A stretch of DNA of 64,000 nucleotides, from NCBI GenBank assembly GCA_964481385.1, contig CAYZTN010000001.1, positions 12,046-76,045 on the forward strand, read 5' to 3'. The position numbers and the translations under genes are program-made. The stretch's first letter is position 1. Every line of letters begins with the position of its first letter. Positions 8,869 to 17,671 of the stretch are shown here, in pieces. Origin of the DNA: UMGS1649 sp964481385 (GTDB lineage Bacteria; Bacillota; Clostridia; TANB77; CAG-465). The notes below the pieces were generated by a model, which did no database searches, was not told where the DNA came from, and saw only the letters and a list, made by a program, of their open reading frames with translations.

Positions 8869-8915
8869 AATTAAATAGTGTCATTTGGGACGTTTTCAAA
8901 TGACACTATTTAATT
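8869..8915. repeat. dispersed palindromic element, copy A
   Basis: A 19-bp perfect inverted repeat (8869-8887 with 8897-8915) around the loop GGACGTTTT. The core reads GTGTCATTTGGGACGTTTT and its complement. The same ends and core recur at 25908, 28262, 32552 and 41619. This copy sits directly after the stop codon of the hypothetical gene and would also act as a strong RNA hairpin. Confidence 0.85.
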
Positions 8916-8933
8916 GTTTCTCAATTAAAAAGC

Positions 8934-8954
8934 GACCCCAATGGGTCATTTTTT
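8934..8954. terminator. bidirectional rho-independent terminator
   Basis: GACCC (8934-8938) and GGGTC (8943-8947) form a stem with loop CAAT. On the plus strand it is followed by ATTTTTTATTTTT, and on the minus strand by GCTTTTT. It serves the convergent hypothetical gene and divIVA. Confidence 0.75.
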
Positions 8955-8958
8955 ATTT

Positions 8959-9408
8959 TTATTCTTCTTCAGCTTCATCTAATATTTTTATCTGTGCTTC
9001 CATCATAGATTTTATCTTAATTTTATATATTTGAACTTGTTTTTTTAATTCTTCAAACTCAAGCTCTTTTTCCCTAATCTTTCCTTCATATTCTGCAATT
9101 TTGTTTTGGAAGTTAATCTCCTGACTAGCTTTAAGGTTGCTTGCCTCTTGAAGTGCTACTTCTTTTATTTTGTCTGCTTGCTCTTTAGCGTTAGATATTG
9201 TTTGTTCTATTCCTTGTTCAAGAGACTTGTAATATCTAACTGATTCCTGCAAATTCTCGCATTTATCGTTTAACTCTGTGTTTTCTTTTGTCATTGCTTC
9301 ATAATCTACAATAAGTTTCTCTAAAAATTCCTCAACGTCTTTTATATCATATCCGCCTATTTTAGCTTTTTTAAACACTTTGTTTTCTATATCTTCTGGT
9401 GTTATCAT
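8959..9408 (-). CDS. divIVA: DivIVA-domain protein
   Basis: 149 residues. The N-terminal lipid-binding segment ITPEDIENKVFKKAKIGGYD is followed by DVEEFLEKLIVDYE and then by nearly continuous coiled coil to the C-terminus. This is the DivIVA/GpsB pattern of a scaffold that binds curved membrane at the septum and poles. It follows sepF by about 66 bases, as in the ylmF-ylmG-ylmH-divIVA clusters of Firmicutes, but ylmG and ylmH are missing. An AGGAGG lies ten bases before the ATG. Confidence 0.9.
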   Translation of the reverse strand: MITPEDIENKVFKKAKIGGYDIKDVEEFLEKLIVDYEAMTKENTELNDKCENLQESVRYYKSLEQGIEQTISNAKEQADKIKEVALQEASNLKASQEINFQNKIAEYEGKIREKELEFEELKKQVQIYKIKIKSMMEAQIKILDEAEEE

Positions 9409-9436
9409 ATAAATACATCCTCCTTTAAAACATCAA

Positions 9437-9464
9437 AAGTGGCAATTCTTCCTCACTGCCACTT
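9437..9464 (-). terminator. hairpin between sepF and divIVA
   Basis: AAGTGGCA (9437-9444) pairs with TGCCACTT (9457-9464), with a 12-base loop. On the minus strand it is followed by TTGATGTTTT. It could reduce read-through from sepF into divIVA. Confidence 0.55.
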
Positions 9465-9474
9465 ACTTTCAAAA

Positions 9475-9963
9475 CTATTTCATCCATGTAAATGGAAGTT
9501 TATTTCTATACTGCGCTCTTTCTATGTCATTTTGAATTTCTATCGTCTTTGGTGTTATTAAATATATCAAAGATGATATCTTTTGTACACTTCCGTCCAA
9601 CACAAACGTTGCACCACTTATAAAGTCAACTATTCTTCTATGATCTTCTTTATTAACTGTCTCAAGATTTACTATCACAGATTTTTTGCTCTTTAAATGT
9701 TCACCAATCTCTTTGACATCGTCAAAACACGCCGGTTGAGTTATCACCATTTTAGAACCAGAAACACTACTACTCATAGGCAGTATCTTAGGCTGTTTTG
9801 ATACAACCTCTTCTGATTTATCCATATTTCTACGAGCAAAGTACCCAGCTCTTGTAGGCTTTTCTGGTTCTTCTATAACCTCTTCTGTATCTTCATACTC
9901 TTCTTCATATTCGTTATCATTTGTGCTCAAACCTAATAGTCCCATGCATTTATCTAATATCAT
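9475..9963 (-). CDS. sepF: cell-division protein SepF
   Basis: 162 residues. SepF tethers FtsZ filaments to the membrane and bundles them. The short N-terminal helix (MILDKCMGLLGL) could be the membrane anchor. A long acidic linker (residues 18-45) leads to the beta-rich SepF core (about 70-160), with KMVITQPACFDDVKEIGEHL, SVIVNLETVNKEDHRRIVDF and FVLDGSVQKISSLIYLITP. An AGGAGG lies seven bases before the start. Its own promoter lies upstream at 9995-10023. Confidence 0.93.
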   Translation of the reverse strand: MILDKCMGLLGLSTNDNEYEEEYEDTEEVIEEPEKPTRAGYFARRNMDKSEEVVSKQPKILPMSSSVSGSKMVITQPACFDDVKEIGEHLKSKKSVIVNLETVNKEDHRRIVDFISGATFVLDGSVQKISSLIYLITPKTIEIQNDIERAQYRNKLPFTWMK

Positions 9964-9994
9964 GGTCAGTCCTCCTATACTCTCTTACAACGTA

Positions 9995-10023
9995 ATAATA
10001 CTATATAGTTATTTCAATTGCAA
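9995..10023 (-). promoter_or_regulatory. promoter of sepF
   Basis: On the minus strand, TTGCAA (10023-10018), 17 bases, TATTAT (10000-9995). The predicted start lies about 30 bases upstream of the sepF ATG. Confidence 0.55.
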
Positions 10024-10118
10024 GAGTTTTTTGCATATTTTGTATATTTTTTAACAAAATTATCTTGAAGCTTTTATATTCTCTTACTTAAGGTTTATCA
10101 TTATTTTAACACTAAACT

Positions 10119-12182
10119 CTATTTTATGTAAAGCGCTGGACGAAAAACATAATAAGCTCTCACTTTATTCGCAGGCTGTTCAAGTCGAGATGATGCAGGA
10201 GAGTTCGCACCATTTCGTCCTACATCACCACCTCGTATAACACGGTTCTCCGAAGTATATATCTCCATTGTCCACTCCCAGACATTACCAGCTAAATCAT
10301 ATATATTCTTTGCTTTCCAAGCTTCATTTTTCCCTGTTGTATAATCCATATTTGAACTTCCACTACCAGTAAAAGCAGTTCCTTGTGAATTACTGTAGTT
10401 TCCCCAATTGCGCGAATCTTCTATGCTAGTTTCCGCATCAGATACAAAATTCATTATAGCATCCCACTGTACTCCATAACATAATGTTGATACCACAGAT
10501 TTATGATTTTTGTACATATTCTGTGACAAATATACTGCGCCTTTTGTACCTTTTTCTGCCATTGACTCTCCCCAACTAACATAGTTATATACATATACAT
10601 TCTTTTTGCTTACTACTGTGTGAGCTTCTGTTTCCCCGGTTCTTGGCTTAGTTGCCGTAGCATCTCCAGCCTCAAAACGTGCTATATAGAACCCTTTATA
10701 TTTTCTTACTGATGCGCACATTTTATTATATTCTTCTATTTCCCATTCACTTGACTCATATGGCTCTTTAAAATTATCATCTAATTTACCCGTCATTTTG
10801 TATATCTTAGAACCACTATAAGTCTCTGTTGCTATTCCTCTTACAAATTTAGTATAATCTTCTACCGGCACCCATACAAACTGGTTACCTATACATATGT
10901 CGTCCTCGCCAACGCCTCTATTTGCATCTTCTTGATTATCTGAAATAACCAACCCTGTACTTTTTAAGCCACCAACATAATAGAAGCCCTCTGGTACCAT
11001 GCTTGTATTTATACTTTTTTTACATATTATTTCAATATTACTTGTTACATTATCTATATTGACTATGTCGGTTTCTTTGTTATATGCTGATTTTGTTATA
11101 TCTAAATTATTCATTATGACTGAAACAGACTCAAACACATAATCGTCGCTCAAGTTAAGCTTTGTTTCATAACTTTTTCCGTATTGTATATTCATAGCAA
11201 CGTTAGAAGCAGTTGCTCCATCAAGGTCGTATGTTATGCTATACACATTTGCTGTTGCACTAGCTGTAATTATTACATCTCCTGTTACGCTTAATATATT
11301 GATCTCTCTTGTTGCTTCATTGTATACAGTAGCTGTTACATCTACCCCTGCCATTGTTACTTCTACGCTTGTTAACGTGTGACCTATTTTTGCCGTAAGT
11401 GTTGTTGTGTAACTTGTCCCCCATTTTAATGTATATGCTGTATTTGAACTTACTACTTCTGTTAAGCTTGGAGTTATTGTATATGTATTTGCTTCTGTTG
11501 TTGCTGTTATTATTACATCGTCTGTTACTTTGTCTATTGTTATTGTTTTATTTGAGTCGTTATATGCTAAATCTGTTATATTTACTCCACCCATTACTAC
11601 TATTACTTTTTGTAATGTATATCCTGCATCTACGGTTAATGTTGCTGTATATCTTGAATCATTTGCTATTGTTGTGGCCACGTTGTTTGTTGTACAATGA
11701 ACCAATCTGTTTCTTATTTTTATCTCATCTGGTATCATTCCTAAACTTTCTATTATTTCTAGTTCACTTTCGTTTTCTGTTATATAAACCAGTTTTCCTT
11801 TTATTATTCTTAATCCTTCTTTATATTTATCTGGCACACTACCAAATATATCTAAATACGCGGCATCCTTGTATGTCATATTAAGCTTCGTTTCATCAAA
11901 TGCTCTGTCTTGTAATATTCTGTTCGCTAAATATATGTCGTATATTTGACTGTATGTAGACATATTTAGCTTAAATACTGTCTTTTGAGTTTCACTTATC
12001 ATATTTGTAGTACTTAAACTTATTACTACTGTTGTAGCAAGTATACTTAAAACAAGTATTGTTATTACAAGTACTACGATAGTTATTCCGTTTTTTCTAT
12101 TTACGTTTTGTGGAACAAATAAATCAAACTTTCTATTGCTTGTGGGAATACTATTTAGAAGGCTTTTTTGCCCCCCCCCCAT
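10119..12182 (-). CDS. pilin-like surface protein with Ig-like repeats and a formylglycine-enzyme-like C-terminal domain; G-tract at start
   Basis: 687 residues as read. Residues 30-55 hold a type IV-pilin-like signal (RKNG then ITIVVLVITILVLSILATTV) without the usual Glu at position 5. About residues 165-405 are three repeats of roughly 80 residues, each with a V..V.MGGVDIT..AYN....I.I..VT.DV.ITA pattern. These look like extracellular beta-sandwich repeats. Residues 410-687 resemble the formylglycine-generating enzyme/SUMF1 fold (GNQFVWVPVEDYTKFVRG, DLAGNVWEWTMEIYT, VIRGGDVGR, FRPALYIK), a C-type-lectin-like fold often used as a binding domain. The catalytic cysteines of true formylglycine enzymes are not evident. 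The only good ribosome binding site (GGGGAG) serves an ATG at 12198, which the G10 tract puts out of frame by one base. With nine G the product would begin MEKYVNGGGQKSLL and have 692 residues. Confidence 0.75.
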   Translation of the reverse strand: MGGGQKSLLNSIPTSNRKFDLFVPQNVNRKNGITIVVLVITILVLSILATTVVISLSTTNMISETQKTVFKLNMSTYSQIYDIYLANRILQDRAFDETKLNMTYKDAAYLDIFGSVPDKYKEGLRIIKGKLVYITENESELEIIESLGMIPDEIKIRNRLVHCTTNNVATTIANDSRYTATLTVDAGYTLQKVIVVMGGVNITDLAYNDSNKTITIDKVTDDVIITATTEANTYTITPSLTEVVSSNTAYTLKWGTSYTTTLTAKIGHTLTSVEVTMAGVDVTATVYNEATREINILSVTGDVIITASATANVYSITYDLDGATASNVAMNIQYGKSYETKLNLSDDYVFESVSVIMNNLDITKSAYNKETDIVNIDNVTSNIEIICKKSINTSMVPEGFYYVGGLKSTGLVISDNQEDANRGVGEDDICIGNQFVWVPVEDYTKFVRGIATETYSGSKIYKMTGKLDDNFKEPYESSEWEIEEYNKMCASVRKYKGFYIARFEAGDATATKPRTGETEAHTVVSKKNVYVYNYVSWGESMAEKGTKGAVYLSQNMYKNHKSVVSTLCYGVQWDAIMNFVSDAETSIEDSRNWGNYSNSQGTAFTGSGSSNMDYTTGKNEAWKAKNIYDLAGNVWEWTMEIYTSENRVIRGGDVGRNGANSPASSRLEQPANKVRAYYVFRPALYIK
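12171..12180 (-). repeat. G10 homopolymer at the start of the surface-protein gene
   Basis: Ten consecutive C on the plus strand (G on the coding strand) overlap the ATG used to open the long frame. From the ribosome-binding-site-linked ATG at 12198, ten G lead to a stop after 15 codons; nine G join the full-length frame. It is by far the longest G/C run in this AT-rich window. Confidence 0.9.
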
Positions 12183-12246
12183 TTACATATTTTTCCATAA
12201 GATGTTATCACTCCCCTTTATTTTGCTAGTTTAATACCGAAGTCTA

Positions 12247-12669
12247 TTATCTATGATATATAACTCCATCATATTCTATACCTTTTAAGTAATACACATT
12301 GTTTGTATTTTCACAAATCACAAACACATCGCCATCGTTTACTGTTCCTCTACCTATATCCACAGTTGTATCTAACTTTTTTAAATCTACTACCATAAGC
12401 ATATTATCAGTATCACCATTATATGCTAGTTCTGCACTAAAATTAGCATCCAAAGTATTTTTACCAACCACTTCCCCTGTTACAGGTAACGTTTTTTTTG
12501 TAGTTATATATTCTAAAGTTAAATCAGAAACTTTATCCACCTTACCTTTAAACGTCTCATAATTTGCTCTAGAAATACTTTTTACCCCAACCACACTTAC
12601 TGTACTTATTACAATAATCATTACGCTTACAACTACAATCAATAATGAAATCGTTATTCCTCTTTTCAT
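12247..12669 (-). CDS. type IV pilin-like / pseudopilin protein
   Basis: 140 residues. The N-terminus MKRG is followed by ITISLLIVVVSVMIIVISTVSVVG, a prepilin-peptidase-like site with a hydrophobic helix and no Glu at position 5. The rest is a small beta-rich domain ending in VFVICENTNNVYYLKGIEYDGVIY. The same ending pattern (CVYYIAGFKAGEDIYF) appears in the pilin-like protein at 48931, so the two are probably paralogues. It lies between an HlyD-like gene and the large pilin-type surface gene, reading in the same direction. No pilus assembly ATPase or prepilin peptidase is in the window. Confidence 0.75.
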   Translation of the reverse strand: MKRGITISLLIVVVSVMIIVISTVSVVGVKSISRANYETFKGKVDKVSDLTLEYITTKKTLPVTGEVVGKNTLDANFSAELAYNGDTDNMLMVVDLKKLDTTVDIGRGTVNDGDVFVICENTNNVYYLKGIEYDGVIYHR

Positions 12670-12679
12670 ACTTCCTCCT

Positions 12680-13897
12680 CTATTTTATAACAATGGTATC
12701 ATATATTTTTAATTGATACTCTGTAGTTATGTTTTTTTCTTTCAATTCGTCATCACTTAAATTCTCAACAATTGAATTTAATCCATTACTTCTTGTAACT
12801 TTTACAGGTACTTCTACATTTTTACCATATTTTAATATATTAACATAAGATACATCATTTCTCTCATATACTGCAGCGACTGGTACATATAGTCCAGTGT
12901 TTGTCCACCACACAATTTCTAATTCTGTATTCCTAAATAAAGCCACTTGCTCTATACCATTTTCAACTTCAAATACTACATCCAAAGTGTTTTTCTCCTT
13001 ATCTATATAATATGAAACAAGCTTTGCTTTTAGTGTGTTTTGACTATCCCCTACCACTCTTAATTTATAGTTTGAGCCAATTTTCAAATACTCTTCATTT
13101 ATAATTTCCGTTCTAGAATATATACAACAATAAAAATTATCTATAACTTTTATATTACTCTCAGTTACCTTTTTGCTTGCTAATTCTTTTATTCTATCAA
13201 ACGTAATATTTGTTATATCATTTGCTATAAGGCTTTTTTCTAAACCGTCTGTTGTATACGCAACTATCCCTTGTGCTGTTGCCACAACATTGTCACTAGA
13301 ATTTTTCATGTTCTCTTCGAACTTATTTCTCTCGTTAATAAGTTTTACAATTTCTTGACCAGAAGGACTAAGCTCAGATACTACAATTGCTCTTCTATTT
13401 ATTAGTTCGTTTATATCATTTATATGATTTTGCATTTCAACATATGATGTTGTGCCTATCGCACTTTTTAGTTCTGCTCTAATTTGATTTTCAACCGACT
13501 CAATTTCACTTGAATATACCACTGGTAAATTTTGCATAAGGCTTAATATTTCTGTATCCATCTCTTCTAGTTTTTCCAACTTTTTATCGTACTCAGCGTT
13601 TTTATATGTTGCAATTATTCCACCTTTAGCTGTTTTCTTACCTTCTGCTATGACTGGCACTAAACTTTTTGTGGTATCTCGTTCGATTATAGTTTCGTTT
13701 TTTATTATGTAAGACTCAGCAAGCGAACTAAATTCCAAAGTGCCTTTTTCAACCAAATAAGTTGTTTCACTATTTCTAACTATATTTGTAAATGTAATAA
13801 TTAAAGCGAAAAATGCAATTATTACGATTATATACACAAACATCTTGTTCTTTGTACCATCTAAATCTAAATCAAACTTTTTAAGTTTTATTTTCAT
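12680..13897 (-). CDS. HlyD-like membrane-fusion/adaptor protein
   Basis: 405 residues. A basic cytoplasmic N-terminus (KIKLKKFDLDLDG) precedes one membrane helix at about residues 19-39. A lipoyl/barrel-sandwich region follows (ESYIIKNETII, VPVIAEGKKTAKGGIIATY), then a coiled-coil insertion (about 105-200), the second half of the sandwich (NVVATAQGIVAYTTDG) and beta domains. This is the layout of periplasmic-adaptor-type proteins in Gram-positives. In many Clostridia such a gene stands just before sepF; here two pilin-like genes lie in between. It overlaps the 3' end of miaA by 17 bases, so it is translationally coupled. Its transport partner is not in the window. Confidence 0.75.
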   Translation of the reverse strand: MKIKLKKFDLDLDGTKNKMFVYIIVIIAFFALIITFTNIVRNSETTYLVEKGTLEFSSLAESYIIKNETIIERDTTKSLVPVIAEGKKTAKGGIIATYKNAEYDKKLEKLEEMDTEILSLMQNLPVVYSSEIESVENQIRAELKSAIGTTSYVEMQNHINDINELINRRAIVVSELSPSGQEIVKLINERNKFEENMKNSSDNVVATAQGIVAYTTDGLEKSLIANDITNITFDRIKELASKKVTESNIKVIDNFYCCIYSRTEIINEEYLKIGSNYKLRVVGDSQNTLKAKLVSYYIDKEKNTLDVVFEVENGIEQVALFRNTELEIVWWTNTGLYVPVAAVYERNDVSYVNILKYGKNVEVPVKVTRSNGLNSIVENLSDDELKEKNITTEYQLKIYDTIVIK

Positions 13898-14813
13898 AAT
13901 ACTCCTTTATAATTTCAACGAGTTCGCGTTTAGGAAGTGTTCCGTCTACTACGATTTTATTCTCTAGCTTTTTGAACCAAGTAATTTGCCTTTTTGCATA
14001 GTGTCTTGTGTTAACTTTTAATATATCCACACATTCTTCAAGCGTTTTAGTTCCTTTAAAATAATCAAAAAACTCTTTGTATCCTATTGCTTGAGTTGCT
14101 GTGAAACTTTCTTTGCTCTGCATGTTATATAGCATTTTTGCTTCTTCTAGTACACCCTCTTCGACCATTTCGTCTACTCTTTTTTCTATTTTATCATATA
14201 ACAAACTTCGTGGCATATCAATATATATTGTAATAAATTCGTAAGGGCTATCCGCTTTTTTCCACAAATTGTTTTCTGAACTATCCAAAGACTTTCCTTG
14301 CATTGCTAAGTACAATGCTCTTTCTACCCTACGTCTATTTTGTTTATCTACCACCTCTGCTCTTTTTATATCCAAACTTTGCAAAAGCAGAAAAAGCTCC
14401 TCTGTTGTTTTGGTCTTGCTAAGTTCATTAAACTTATCTTTTAATTTAGTATCAACTTCGTCAGTTGTAGGAAAGTCAACGTTATTTACCACCGCATTTA
14501 TGTACAGTCCTGTACCTCCAACAATTATTGGCACTTTTCCTTTAGCTAGCACTTCTTCTATCTTCTCATAACACGCTTCTTTATATGTTTTTGCGTCATA
14601 CTTTTCAGAAATGTCACAAATATCTATCATGTAGTGAGGTGTTCGTTTCATTTCTTCTTTTGTTGCTTTAGCAGTTCCTATATCAAGCTTTCTATATATC
14701 TGCATTGAATCTGCAGATATAATAGCACCATTTAAAACATCTGCTACAGCCAGTCCTAAGCTACTTTTTCCAGAAGCTGTCGGCCCTATAATTACAATTA
14801 CTTTCTTTTTCAT
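13881..14813 (-). CDS. miaA: tRNA dimethylallyltransferase MiaA
   Basis: 310 residues. MiaA adds a dimethylallyl group to A37 of tRNAs reading UNN codons. The P-loop GPTASGKSSLGLAVA is at residues 9-23. The substrate motifs ISADSMQIYRKLDIGTAK, DICD and IIVGGTGLYINAVV follow in the standard order, and the C-terminus contains TRHYAKRQITWFKK. The start codon overlaps the mutL stop (TAATG), the usual mutL-miaA coupling in Firmicutes. Confidence 0.97.
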   Translation of the reverse strand: MKKKVIVIIGPTASGKSSLGLAVADVLNGAIISADSMQIYRKLDIGTAKATKEEMKRTPHYMIDICDISEKYDAKTYKEACYEKIEEVLAKGKVPIIVGGTGLYINAVVNNVDFPTTDEVDTKLKDKFNELSKTKTTEELFLLLQSLDIKRAEVVDKQNRRRVERALYLAMQGKSLDSSENNLWKKADSPYEFITIYIDMPRSLLYDKIEKRVDEMVEEGVLEEAKMLYNMQSKESFTATQAIGYKEFFDYFKGTKTLEECVDILKVNTRHYAKRQITWFKKLENKIVVDGTLPKRELVEIIKEYYENKT

Positions 14814-16726
14814 TATTTACGTGCAAATCGCCTTTCTATTTCATATTTAGATATTTCATATGCAGTAGGACGTCCATGCGGACATGTAAATGGTCTATCT
14901 AATTTTACCATTTCATCCAAAAGTGCAATATGTTCCTCACGAGTTAATTTCATATTTCCTTTTACTGCAGCTTTACAAGCCATAGTATATACAAATCTTT
15001 TTTCTTTTTCTTCCGTTGTAGTTTTTGTACTGCCATTTAACTCGTCTAGCAAATCTGTAAACATTTCTTGGTAATCTACTTCAAACCTTACATTAGGAAT
15101 ACCAGCAATTTTTACTGCATTATCTCCAAAATCTTCTATTACAAAACCAGCTTTTTCAAACATTTCCATGTTTTCATTTAAAAGCTCTTTTTCGCTATTT
15201 TTAAGTTCTACTACTTCTGGAATTATTAACATCTGAGTTTCTTTTTCCTTAGCATAATATCTCGTCTTTATCTGTTCATACAAAAGTCTTTCATGTGCTG
15301 CGTGTTGGTCAATAATATATAACTTATCATTTATCTCTATTAGTATATAGGTATCAAAAAGTCCACCGATATATTTATATTTTACAGTAGTATCATATTT
15401 TGCCACTTCTTCTCTGGCCTGAATAATTTGGGCATCAGACAATTCTTGTTCAGCATTTTTTATTAAACTCTCACTTACAATATCTTTTATTTCAATTTCA
15501 GATTCATTTTTCGTATAATATACGGGTTTAAATGCATTTACTTGTGAAAGTTCAGGTGTACTACTTGCCTCTTGAATAGTTTCTAAAGGCATCTTTACGC
15601 TTTCGCTATCATTCCCAATTAGACTTTCAGCTTGTTTTCTCGTATCTTCTTTCTTGTATTCAAAAGCTGTTACACTACTTGGTACATACTCCTCACACTC
15701 TTCTGAAAGATTTTGAGCAAATGGACTTGTGCTTCTATGATAAGCTAATATAGCTGACTTAATAGCATAATATACTGCATCAAAAATCTTAGTTTCATTT
15801 TCAAATTTTACTTCTAACTTTGCTGGGTGTACATTCACGTCAACTAAACTTGGGTTCATATCTACATTTATTACTGCAAAAGGAAATTTACCAATATTCA
15901 AATTTTGCTCAAAAGCACGTTCAATTGCAGCTGTTATAGTTTTGTCTTTAACAAATCTTGTATTTATATATGTGAATTCGTGTTGTCTTGAAGAACGTGA
16001 CACTTTTGGACTTCCAACAACGCCAGTAACTTTTATACCATCTTGTTCGTAAGACACACTTTGAAGCTCTTCATATATTTCTTTTCCAAATATGTTATAT
16101 ACAACAGTTTCTACCTTTCCATCTCCAGTTGTATTTAATACTCTTTTTCCATTAGACACAAATTTAAAAGCAACGCCTGGATTAGACAAGCTTAAGCGTG
16201 TCATTACATCTTCAATATATCCCGCTTCCGTGGAATCTTTTTTTAAAAACTTAAAACGTGCTGGCACGTTATAGAAGACATTTTCTACCGTTATGCTTGT
16301 ACCTTTGTTCCATGCAATTTCTTCAAACTCTTTTTCATTTCCGCCTTCTATTACATACTTGGTACCTGTATATTCGTCCGCTTTCTTTGTATCTAACGTA
16401 ACTTTTGCTATACTTGCAACAGACGCCAAAGCTTCTCCTCTAAATCCCATAGATGTTATATTTAAAATATCAGTTTCTTTTCTAATTTTACTTGTGGCAT
16501 GTCTCTCAAAAGCAAGTTTTACATCATCACGAGCAATACCTGAACCATTATCTGTTATGTTTATGTAACTTATACCACCGTTTCTAATTTCTACACTAAC
16601 TTGAGTTGCTCCTGCATCTATTGAGTTTTCCACTAATTCCTTTACAATAGAGGCTGGTCTATCCACAACTTCCCCAGCTGCAATTTTGTTTATTGTTATT
16701 TCGTCAAGTATTGCTATTTGTCCCAT
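14813..16726 (-). CDS. mutL: DNA mismatch repair protein MutL
   Basis: 637 residues. The N-terminal GHKL ATPase has ENSIDAGATQ, DNGSGIARDD and MGFRGEALASVASI (residues 30-110). The C-terminal dimerisation/endonuclease domain has DQHAAHERLLYE, which fits DQHAx2Ex4E, and CPHGRPT. It should therefore be a nicking MutL, as in bacteria without MutH. mutS is about 4 kb upstream on the same strand instead of adjacent; an unknown operon and a broken DUF2207 gene lie between. Confidence 0.97.
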   Translation of the reverse strand: MGQIAILDEITINKIAAGEVVDRPASIVKELVENSIDAGATQVSVEIRNGGISYINITDNGSGIARDDVKLAFERHATSKIRKETDILNITSMGFRGEALASVASIAKVTLDTKKADEYTGTKYVIEGGNEKEFEEIAWNKGTSITVENVFYNVPARFKFLKKDSTEAGYIEDVMTRLSLSNPGVAFKFVSNGKRVLNTTGDGKVETVVYNIFGKEIYEELQSVSYEQDGIKVTGVVGSPKVSRSSRQHEFTYINTRFVKDKTITAAIERAFEQNLNIGKFPFAVINVDMNPSLVDVNVHPAKLEVKFENETKIFDAVYYAIKSAILAYHRSTSPFAQNLSEECEEYVPSSVTAFEYKKEDTRKQAESLIGNDSESVKMPLETIQEASSTPELSQVNAFKPVYYTKNESEIEIKDIVSESLIKNAEQELSDAQIIQAREEVAKYDTTVKYKYIGGLFDTYILIEINDKLYIIDQHAAHERLLYEQIKTRYYAKEKETQMLIIPEVVELKNSEKELLNENMEMFEKAGFVIEDFGDNAVKIAGIPNVRFEVDYQEMFTDLLDELNGSTKTTTEEKEKRFVYTMACKAAVKGNMKLTREEHIALLDEMVKLDRPFTCPHGRPTAYEISKYEIERRFARK

Positions 16727-16809
16727 TTCTATACCCCATTTCTGCTGTTATTATACTATAATTTTTTTATTAATAAAAGGGGAAATGGAAAAATATTAAA
16801 TAGAAAAAA

Positions 16810-16850
16810 CAAGGCCATCATAAAGTAAATACTTAATGATGATAGTCTTG
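16810..16850 (-). terminator. terminator after the coiled-coil protein gene
   Basis: CAAGGCCATCA (16810-16820) and TGATGATAGTCTTG (16837-16850) form an imperfect stem. On the minus strand it is followed by TTTTTTCT. It separates the unknown three-gene operon from mutL. Confidence 0.55.
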
Positions 16851-16879
16851 CTTCTATTCAATATTTATTAACAATGTAT

Positions 16880-17656
16880 TTATCCATAAATCATTTGTTT
16901 ATATTGTTCTGCTATTTGCTCCTCTACACATGCAATTTGCCTTCTCACACCTTTTAAAGTAACACAAACATCTAAAATTTTAGAATTATTTTTAGTTTCG
17001 ATATTCTTTGTAAATTCACTCTCATAATTCTCTAAAAACTTTTTAAATTTATTTTTTCCAGACATCTTATTGGAGATTATTCTTCTAATTTTGGTAAATA
17101 TGTCTTCTTTATATACTTGCAATTGAGACGAACTAATTACAAAAACAGTATCTATATCTGCTCGTACGCTTTCTATACACCAATTAATTCGTGCTTTGCA
17201 TTCTTCTACAATAACAGATAAATTTAATTTTTTCTGAGCACAAGCCATGATTTTATTTTGTATATTAAGTCTCTCTTCACTATCAAGCTCATCATTTTGC
17301 AAACTTTGTACTAATCTGATCATATCCGCTATAACAAGTTTTTGAGTGTTCATCGTGTCTTGCATCATTTTAAATATGCTAACATACGTATTGTTATATG
17401 CGGTTATTAGCTTCTCCATCTGCAACTTATACACATCTACTTTATCTTCTATTTCGAACTCACACTTTTCTGTTTTTTGATTATACAATTTAGCCTGACG
17501 TTCAAAATAGTCTCTTAGCTCATCAATTTTTCTCTCTTTTACTTCCTGAATGCTTTTTTCGTACATTGCTAATTGCACCTTAGAAATCTGTCTTTCTATA
17601 TTATCTAGATTTTGTATATTCTGATTTAAATCTTCAAATAATTGAACTTTATCCAT
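16880..17656 (-). CDS. coiled-coil protein of unknown function (last gene of a three-gene operon)
   Basis: 258 residues, almost entirely charged helix, with heptad patterns over about residues 1-100 and 120-160, no signal peptide and no membrane segment. It is rich in Lys, Glu and Gln. A C-terminal stretch (KILDVCVTLKGVRRQIACVEEQIAEQYKQ) suggests a helical bundle. I do not recognise the family. It begins 15 bases after the 138-residue gene and is probably made together with it; a membrane- or envelope-associated complex is a guess from the glycine/alanine-rich partner. Confidence 0.7.
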   Translation of the reverse strand: MDKVQLFEDLNQNIQNLDNIERQISKVQLAMYEKSIQEVKERKIDELRDYFERQAKLYNQKTEKCEFEIEDKVDVYKLQMEKLITAYNNTYVSIFKMMQDTMNTQKLVIADMIRLVQSLQNDELDSEERLNIQNKIMACAQKKLNLSVIVEECKARINWCIESVRADIDTVFVISSSQLQVYKEDIFTKIRRIISNKMSGKNKFKKFLENYESEFTKNIETKNNSKILDVCVTLKGVRRQIACVEEQIAEQYKQMIYG

Positions 17657-17671
17657 AGTTTTCTCCTATAA

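Noticed and set aside
11399..11884. Leucine-rich reading frame on the plus strand
   Set aside because: It is the antisense of the threonine/valine-rich repeats of the surface protein and has no ribosome binding site or family features.
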